64,000 nt of DNA, from positions 9,450,253 to 9,514,252 of the forward strand of contig JAPTHN010000019.1 of NCBI GenBank assembly GCA_026936325.1. The letters run 5' to 3'. The notes beneath the pieces are model-generated. The model made no database searches. It worked only from the letters and a program-made list of their open reading frames with translations, and was not told the origin of the DNA. The stretch is from Platynereis dumerilii (taxonomy: Eukaryota; Annelida; Polychaeta; Phyllodocida; Nereididae). The position numbers and the translations under genes are program-made. Position 1 is the first letter of the stretch, and every line of letters begins with the position of its first letter. This document shows, in pieces, positions 56,830-64,000 of the stretch.

Positions 56830-57790
56830 CTTTGTCAAGATCTGTGATGTCAAACTCTAAACTGATATGTCACAGGTTGAAGATTAGACCAATCACATTC
56901 ACCGATCCCCTCTGATGTCACGGTTTAACTGCAAAACGAAGTTTTCAGAAAAACACACAGCTATGAAAACAATAATAATAAGAAGGAGGAAAAACAATGG
57001 CTGTTTTTATTGCCAGTTTATCTTTTTCCAAGAAAAGTCAGTTGCATTTCAATGCATACTCAGCAAGAGATACTGAAGCAGTGTGAAGGTTTACTAAAAA
57101 TGAAGGCTGCTTTTTACTGATGGACTACAAGTACATCTGGGGATCCATAAAATAACAACGGCTGAATCTACTCCCAGGAGACAGCATGGAAAGCCAGCTG
57201 GTATTGATGTGCATTGTGGTCCAATCTATTGTCCAGTACAAAAAACGACCTGTGTATTCAGCCTTGAAAAGATTCCTTATACTGAACCTAGCTATACACT
57301 CACCCTGGTGGTTTATATCCTGTTCCCTTGTTTTTCAGTAATCTCAGATTTTACATAAAACTGCATAAAAACTTCCTTGCTATGATTTCCTTCAATGCAT
57401 CCAAAGCAATTTTAAAGTAGTAAAACCCTTCTAATCAAGCATGCATATAAACCTCCAGTAAGTGAGTGTTCATGAACCTAGCAAAATCCTTTAAAATCCC
57501 TTTCTAGGCAGTTTCTACGAGGCAGCCAAGTTGATGAGATGATATTTGTGCACCTTTGGACACCATATTTACCGTTTTGGAGAAGACACCTCCATGAATG
57601 CCTGCCAACATCAACGAACAATAAGGACACTTTCATATGAATGTTGTAGATTGCACCATTTCTTTCGCAAAAGCAGTACTCAGTTCCTAGTAAATTAATC
57701 AAAGCAAGGAAGGTAACTGTTACATCAGGAGAGTCATTCTCAAGTCATACAATCTGCATTCTGTATATTTAACCAGCACTCCGTGTAAAT
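56830..57790 (-). repeat. Module M1, partial minus copy
   Basis: The reverse matches 6290-7900 in part: TCCAGTACAAAAAACGACC (57,232), GGCAGTTTCTACGAGGCAGC (57,507), GACACTTTCATATGAATG (57,628) and GTAACTGTTACATCAGG (57,714). A 74-codon minus ORF (57,478-57,702) shares GTEYCFCERNGAIYNIH with the plus ORF at 6207-6434. Confidence 0.7.
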
Positions 57791-57829
57791 ATTGGGCAAA
57801 ATGAAAAACACCTTTCGGATGATGTTCTC

Positions 57830-59300
57830 GGAATTTCCTGAAATTTTGCAAAAAGTTTAACTTACCTAATTATAGCTCAGTGGCAGGGTCAAAATTGGTC
57901 AAAAAAAATTTTCCTTGTCGGGGCTACCCATTGAAAAATGAATGTTTTTGGCCTTCGGACGGCCTTAATTTCATCAAAATTAACAAAAATTAAGGTCTAT
58001 TTTGTCCATCAAAATTTCACACTTATGATAAAGATAGGAACACAAGTGATACATCATTTTAAAGGGATATTTCATGACATTGCAAAAGTGATGTCATAAG
58101 AAAGAATGTTTTGGTTGCTAAGCACTGTCACCATGGCAACCGCATGCAAGTTTTCAAATTTTTTCATTGAACTAAAATAGACCATTTTTCAAGGCCATAT
58201 ATCTCCCATGATAACACCTAAAAAATTTAGGTGAAAATATCACCAGAAAGCTCACCTCCTGTGCTATATTAAACAACAATAAAACAGTTCTGAAACAATG
58301 AACCCTTCCTTTTATAGCCATGGACATTTTTTGTTAATTTTCATGATTTTTTCGATTTTTTGACCGAAAATTGCCCTCTTAATCACCTAAGACTGGGAAA
58401 ACCATGCTCATTTCATTCAAAAAACAAAATGTTTATTATTGCAATTGGATGGAAATATTATTTAGAAAATAATAAACATCATTAAAAAGCAGAAAAAATG
58501 TTCTATATGCAAATTAGTACCGCCATTATTGAAAATTCTAATTTTCTCAATATCTCGGCTAATATCCCACTCAGCAACAAAATTATGGTGTCTAACCCTA
58601 TGTTTTAAGGGTCAAAGAATACTTTAGGACTATCTTGAAAGGTGTCAAATAGGTGTAGATTAATATAACGTGACCTGGTTCACCAGAATTATTTCAAACA
58701 TGGCACTATCTACTTTCACGAAATGAGTCAAGAGGGGTCCATTTTCCCCTAATTTTTTAGTGATGTTTAGCTCTTGGTAGAAGGTTCTTGAATAATTTCT
58801 CGAGATATTTAAATAACATTCAGTGAGAAAAAAGTGAATCGTTTGAAATGAGCATTAAATTTGTCATTTCCGGCATTTCTGAGTGAAGATGTAGCAACGT
58901 CCACTTCCATGAAATGAGTCAAGAGGGGTTCAATTTCACTTGTTAATTAGAAATTTTAAGCTGTTGGTGAAAGTTTCTTGTATAATTTTTCTAGATATTG
59001 AAAAATTTTATATAATATTTAATAAATATTTAGAAAATAATTAACCTAATTGGAAAGCAGAAAGTCCTATATTAGTATCGCCATAATTGGAGAATCTTAT
59101 TTTCTTAATATCTTGGAAAATATTGCACTTAGCTTTACAGCTATGGTGTCTAACTCTCTGTTCTGAGGGTCAAAGAATGTAGCGAGACTAACCTGAGAAT
59201 TGTCACATAGTTTTACGTCACCTATATTGATAATTATTTACATTATCAGAATTATCCGAATATGGCATTATTCTGGATATTTTGTCTGTTGTTTTACTTC
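57830..59300 (+). repeat. Repeat R7 with internal diverged copy
   Basis: 58,425-58,740 is repeated, inverted and very similar, at 63,690-64,000. A more worn version of the same unit lies at 58,895-59,260 (CATGAAATGAGTCAAGAGGG, CGCCATAATTGGAGAATC, TATGGTGTCTAACTCTCTG). No coding frame is evident. The 57,830-58,420 part has no partner in the window. Confidence 0.6.
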
Positions 59301-59560
59301 TTTGAGGCAAGGTTACCATCAATCAACAGTTCATCATTGCTCAGCTTAAAAAAACCTTGCAGATTTGTTGTGCCTGTGGTTTGTCAAGCTCACATGGTAC
59401 CGCTACTTTTCCAGTAAGTGTGGAAAATGGGCATTCATTTTTTGGCGCCGGCAAGATTGTTAGATCTTGCCGGCTACTCTGTTTCGGACTGGAACACCAG
59501 GTCATGGCGTGGACGCTGTATTGCATCGCGTCGTGGACGCTGTGGTGGAAGTCAATGATG
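59301..59560. other. GC-richer patch with perfect hairpin
   Basis: GCCGGCAAGAT (59,447-59,457) and ATCTTGCCGGC (59,464-59,474) form an 11-bp perfect stem with a 6-base loop. ORFs on both strands cross this patch; neither is recognised. Confidence 0.45.
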
Positions 59561-59990
59561 GCAATAAATGATGATGGTGGCAATCAGTCAGTGGCAATTA
59601 TTCAGTAAATGAATGGCAATCAATGAATGGCAATCAATGAATGACAATCAATGAATGACAATCAATATATATATGTATATCATTTATTTGTGCATTGAAC
59701 ACAAGTATACAAGATAGCAAATTTAAGAAATTTTTAGATAAGTTAAGTAAATTGAGTAAAAAAATACAAGTTTACATATAATCAATTAATTTAACATTTT
59801 AAGATAGTGTCTTTGATCAATGACCAATGCAGGGACAGTTTAACTGTCCCTAATCAATGGCAAGGGAAGCCCTACAGGGACCTTTGGGGCAATGAATGAT
59901 GGCAATCATTCATGGCAATCAATGATGGTAATCATTGATGGCACACAATGATGGTAATCAGATCAGTTATCAATACCAATCAATTCATTA
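59560..59990 (+). repeat. GGCAATCAATGA tandem repeat, split by an insertion
   Basis: Units of about 12 bp (GGCAATCAATGA, GACAATCAATGA) run to 59,668 and resume from about 59,889 (GGCAATCATTCAT, GGTAATCATTGAT). Between them, 59,669-59,886 read on the minus strand ends in CAAATAAATGATATAC plus a (TATA)n tail and contains AGGGACAGTTTAACTGTCCC. It looks like a truncated LINE 3' end. Confidence 0.6.
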
Positions 59991-59999
59991 TAAATTTTT

Positions 60000-60840
60000 A
60001 TGGCAATGAAAAAGATCTTTGCAAATTATTTGACCGGCAAATAACATTTTATTATTTCTTCATTATTATATATATTTTAAGAATGCAAATATATATATTT
60101 TAAGAATGCAAATTATTTGACCTGCAAATAACATTTTATTATTCAAATTATTTGACCTGCAAATAACATTTTATTATTTCTTCATTTTTGTTCTTTAAAT
60201 ATTGTGTTGAGTATGATGGCTTTGAACTCCACTCTAAAAACCTATCTATTCAGATCTCTAAAAAACCCATTTTTTGAGCTGGCATATCAACGGCTTATGT
60301 TGCCTCTAGTTTTTCCAGATGGAACCCAAAAATGTAGGTCATGAAAATTTGTTGAAGCGTGTGCTGGGTTCTCAATTTGTGCCTTTTGTTGGTCTAAAAC
60401 CTCTAAGAAAAAAACAGAATGTTTGATTGAATGTAGTATGGTGTATGATGGGCCAAAAATGGACCAGCAAGTTAACGAGCTGAAATTCAGCCCTTGTGCC
60501 AAATGTTCGGATTTTTCAGGAAATGGCATACGTTTCGCTCCAGTCCGAGGCTATCTCCATGAAAAATGGTTGTCAAGGCAACCATTTCCTTTGTTCATAA
60601 ATTAGAACAAATTTCTACTACATTGTGTGTGTCTGCTGCAATTGGTAACATTTGACCAGAAGAGCTTCCCTTGTATTTGAAATGATGTTTCAGGTTGATT
60701 TGCTATTTGTTGTTATTGTTACATTGCCATAGCAACAGTTTGAATGACAAAACTGTCGTAGCTGGCTGACTTGCCACAAAATAACATCAATGACAGGAAG
60801 AATACTTTAGTTACCAGCATGCTTTTTTACAGTCTGTCAC
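60000..60840. other. Non-coding stretch with short tandem repeat
   Basis: 60,020-60,180 holds two to three copies of AATTATTTGACCTGCAAATA followed by ACATTTTATTATT. The rest is unassigned; no gene support. Confidence 0.4.
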
Positions 60841-61110
60841 TTTGATATTAAAAAAAAAGACGACCAGTTTACTATGAAAAATGCACTTTGTGACTCATGA
60901 TAGCCGATGAAGAGTAATCTTTTCTACTTTCAACATGGGAGACATAGAGGCTGTTTGATTATTCATTATCCATTTGACTTGTCATAACTGATTTTAGAGT
61001 GGAAATCAGATGCATAATCCTTTTGTTTGGCTGTCACCTACAAGAGGGATAGGTCTCCTTCAATCAAATTAAATTAACATTGAAAGTATTGGGTCTGATC
61101 ATGACAAATC
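60840..61110 (+). repeat. Repeat R6, plus copy
   Basis: This is the reverse of 45,930-46,170: AATGCACTTTGTGACTCATG, GATAGCCGATGAAG, GGAGACATAGAGGCTGTTTG and GCATAATCCTTTTGTTTGGC. Moderate divergence. Confidence 0.7.
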
Positions 61111-62127
61111 ATCAACACGATGACACTCGAAGTGACATTCTCGCAGTGAAACAGTCCACTCTCTTTCTATATCAAAGTGACAGACTGTTTGAAAGTCCAA
61201 GCCCCCAAAATTGATAACATATACTGTAGGCTTGTATGTTGATGAAATGTTGCTGTGGCAACACTTTTTTTTGCCGGTTTAGATGTTTTGTGAATAAAGA
61301 AAATCTCATTTTTAGCCATTTCTCCATTTCTAGTCAGAGTAGAATCACGAAATTTCGCACATAGACAGGAATTTGTCCATTCTTTAATTTTCTGTATTGT
61401 AATGAGATAGAGAGAGAGAGAGAGATCCAATATCAACAATGTTACAGTAGACGAACTTCAAGGGCTTACATCTAGCTGTTTTCAGAGTGTCAATGATGTC
61501 ATTGAAGGTGTTACTCCAATCTTCACCATTGAAACATGTGGTTTTTTTCACCAACTCATAGGGACCTTAGTGACATGTATATGTTACCAGTGATGTGCAT
61601 CACTGCAATGCTGAACATAGGAGAGGTAGCATGTGAGTCAGAAGCAGAGCTGTTGATGTGTCCTATATTGTGCCCACTTGGTAATGTTTGTTTGAGATCT
61701 TGTACATCTGCTTCCAACAAATTTATAACAATTATCCCATAACACCAAGCTGCAAATTTGTGTGCAATCAAATAATGAAAGATATAAACATGAAATTCTT
61801 CACGGTTGCTATGGCATATATAAAGTGTGGGGACACTGTGTTAGCTATACATGTATACAAACAACAACACTCATTGATCTGACAGTTGCCCTTTCAAATG
61901 ACTTTTAAAATGATCTTTGAATTCTTCAAATTTTATCACCTGTCCTTGACAATAATTAGCTTGATGAGGGATATGATTTCATAAAATTCACATGAAATTT
62001 AGAAAAAATTGTTTCCCAGCCAATTCAAGATTCTGTTGACCAAAATCAGTCAAATTACCAAATCCAACTCAGCTATGAATTTTTTGATCCAATAAACCCC
62101 AAAATTTATATAATGAGCAGCTTTGTA
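61111..62127. other. Non-coding stretch
   Basis: It contains a (GA)n run at about 61,407-61,425. Overlapping short ORFs on both strands at 61,536-61,771 have no recognised content. Confidence 0.3.
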
Positions 62128-63291
62128 CACTACGTCCCAAAAGTTTGTTCACCTCACTTCCTCCAAGAATTCTGCTTGTAGATAGATAGATAGATAGATA
62201 TGGTAAGTGGCACTAAGTGCAGCCCTCTAAGCCCAGTTCTGGATGCTCACAAGGGTTGATTGATAAGATGGGAGAGAGAGCTGGAGTTCTCAACATGTTA
62301 CACATTTGCTCCACGTGAGGGTCTTTTACTTGCCCAGCATAGACACTGATAAAAGGGGCCGCCAATTTAAAGTCTCATCCGATCGACTTCTAGCCGGGAT
62401 TCTACTCATGAAAGTACACTGAACATTTTTGGTTCCCCATCCGGGGATTGAACCCATGCAAGCAAAGACCTTCTGCAGAGCAGGCGGATACCGCAGCCAC
62501 TTGGCCACAAAGCTGCTGCATCTTCAAAATGTCTCAAAAGGATAATACCTTTAAAGGTTGACCTCTGGACTTCTGTCTACCCGACAAACATGATAATGGT
62601 AATTGAAATTGTTTGGACGATATTAATTGTCATTTTGGTGTTGACGAATGGACCATGTTCGTAATGACAACGACTTCAAGTGGACATGCCGCAAATTTTT
62701 GGTCTCCACTAAAAGATTGATAGCTAGACCAAAGCCACACTCAATTGACATTCAGAAAAACCTCAAGCAGACTAATTAGTCATTCCTGGTGAATGCCTCA
62801 CTGTGCCTCTATAGACCTTCAGAAAGGGTATAGAACATATTTTGATAAATTTCAAGCAGCTCAATAATGTCTGGAACCAATTCATTTGGGCATGTTTAAA
62901 ATGCTACTGCAAAGCTGAAAACAGGCTTCATTAAGTAATGTCATCACAAGAGCGAAAATATTGGCTGCATCCTCTTGAAACGTTAGTAACACACGTCTCA
63001 GGAGACAGTGGCTCTCTCCAAATGTGAAATATAAATTTGCATGCCCAACAAGTGATGTAATTTCCAGTTTAATAGACTTTCATGAATATGCAAAGAAAAA
63101 CAAGTGTTTCCAAAGCTGTGACGTGGTATATTTGCCAGTAGAAATGGCTGAAAACCAGCGATATGCGTTGGAAAGTGCCTTTTTTACTGAATTAGGAGGC
63201 TAATATTTACTTCATATTTCAAAATTTCAAAACCATGTGAACAGTGAACAGATAGCTAAGTAAGAGGTGAAAGAACTTTTGGGACACATTG
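62128..63291. mobile_element. Mariner-type non-autonomous element carrying a SINE
   Basis: Ends CACTACGTCCCAAAAGTTTG and complement-like ACTTTTGGGACACATTG match over about 27 bp. TA lies on each side (62,126-62,127 and 63,292-63,293). The length of 1164 bp includes the SINE and GATA run at 62,175-62,525. The remaining 0.8 kb shows no transposase frame. The CGTCCCAAAAGTT type of end with TA target fits mariner. Confidence 0.75.
62175..62525 (-). mobile_element. tRNA-derived SINE (family S3) with GATA/TATC tail
   Basis: The minus-strand head GTGGCCAAGTGGCTGCGG (A box) and GGGTTCAATCCCCGG (consensus-like B box) resemble a serine/leucine-type tRNA. A body with CGGATGAGACTTTAAATTGG follows, a motif seen in some invertebrate SINE cores, and the copy ends in (TATC)n at 62,175-62,200. 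It is full length and well preserved. Confidence 0.8.
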
Positions 63292-63294
63292 TAG

Positions 63295-63689
63295 CCCAAG
63301 CCATTAAAAAATAAATTTCTGACAATGTTTGTTGGAAGCGCCACACTTTCTTACTGTTATTATAGACCTTCTCTCAATCAAAATTACCCCAATATGACCG
63401 TTGAGTTCTAAAAAGTCTGCATGATATAACCTATCGAGTTGGGTGCAAATAACGATCAGTTTCCCATGGTGCTTTTAAAGATACATATATATTGGTCAAA
63501 CCTGTGAAAATGCTTCTCTATTGAAAAGCATTGGCCAAGTTGTTGTAAAATGAACAGATCTGAATATGTTGCCTGGCGAAATTTATTTTCTTTTCACAAA
63601 TTTGCCTCCAATATCCCTCTTCACAAAAATGAAGCCTGTTATAATTAAATAATTAGGAATCAATGCACCCAAAATCAGCGACAATGAAC
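63295..63689. other. Non-coding stretch, nothing recognised
   Basis: AT-rich spacer between the mariner-type element and the R7 inverted copy. Confidence 0.3.
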
Positions 63690-64000
63690 CCCTCTTGACT
63701 CATTTCGTGGAAGTAGATATTGCCACATTTGAACTCATTCTTGTGATCCAGGTCACATTATATTATCTACACTTATTTGACGACTTTCAAGATAGTCCTA
63801 AAGTATTCTTTGACCCTTAAAACATAGGGTTAGACACCATAATTTTGTTGCTGAGTGGGATATTAGCCGAGATATTGAGAAAATTAGAATTTTCAATAAT
63901 GGCGGTACTAATTTGCATATAGAACATTTTTTCTGCTTTCTAATGATGTTTTTTATTTTCTATATAATATTTCCATCCAATTGCAATAATAAACATTTTG
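63690..64000 (-). repeat. Repeat R7, inverted copy cut by the window end
   Basis: The reverse complement matches 58,425-58,740 with few differences (TGGTGTCTAACCCTATG, CTAATTTTCTCAATATCTCG, CCGCCATTATTGAAAATTC). Similarity stops abruptly at GAGGGG on the inner side, which gives one boundary. The other lies beyond the window. Confidence 0.8.

Noticed and set aside
60223-60330. LINE C-terminal tail from a STLKTYLFRSL-like string
   Set aside because: One short match without neighbouring RT motifs; too weak to support.
1-64000. LTR retrotransposon, Polinton or other virus-derived element
   Set aside because: No long terminal direct repeats, protease/integrase, capsid or envelope-like frames were recognised. 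The only polymerase motifs are of the non-LTR type.

Overview
This window is AT-rich nuclear DNA of an animal. The evidence is a spliced BTB-BACK gene, a non-LTR retrotransposon with a polyadenylated tail, several tRNA-derived SINEs and many small inverted-repeat DNA transposons (TA, TTA/TAA and 8-bp target duplications), together with an absence of dense operon-like coding. The repeat content resembles that of marine invertebrates, but the sequence alone does not let me name the phylum. Host coding sequence is very sparse.

Layout. 0-11.6 kb holds long low-copy repeat modules (called here M1, R2 and R3) in one orientation. They are broken by a 996-bp element full of GGGGCACAGTGAGAC motifs (1271-2266), two head-to-tail SINEs (5.0-5.4 kb), a pogo-like MITE (6.5 kb), a LINE reverse-transcriptase fragment (9.0-9.25 kb) and a 976-bp CACTG-ended element (9.4-10.4 kb). 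12.1-17.6 kb is a second module block (R4) in the opposite sense to its copy at 28.6-32.9 kb. 17.6-25.9 kb mixes purine-rich DNA, a tetranucleotide microsatellite, a hAT-type MITE with an exact 8-bp duplication, further module copies and a Harbinger-type MITE. 25.9-28.6 kb is a 5'-truncated LINE with an uninterrupted 810-codon reverse-transcriptase ORF. 33-38 kb has MITEs, a nearly perfect 507-bp foldback, GATA repeats and a SINE.

The one convincing host gene is a two-exon BTB-BACK gene on the minus strand (41,926 to 39,046). Its 3' coding end is tandemly duplicated (39,035 to 38,368), and a two-hairpin palindromic element has landed inside the duplicate. Its intron is largely mobile DNA: a G-rich MITE fragment, a 391-bp TA-flanked MITE carrying a second MITE inside it, and a SINE. 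A second CACTG-ended element lies about 180 bp upstream of the start codon.

43-64 kb is again non-coding mosaic. M1, R2 and R3 modules recur in minus orientation (45.9-57.8 kb), with two more foldbacks (54.3-55.6 kb), a Harbinger-type MITE carrying a SINE (56.1-56.6 kb), a repeat that recurs inverted at the window edge (58.4-58.75 and 63.69-64.0 kb) and a mariner-type element with a nested SINE (62.1-63.3 kb). No rRNA, functional tRNA, CRISPR array or LTR/viral element was recognised. The main points of interest are the repeated, re-oriented kb-scale modules that keep short protein-like stretches, and the dense element-in-element nesting around the BTB gene.
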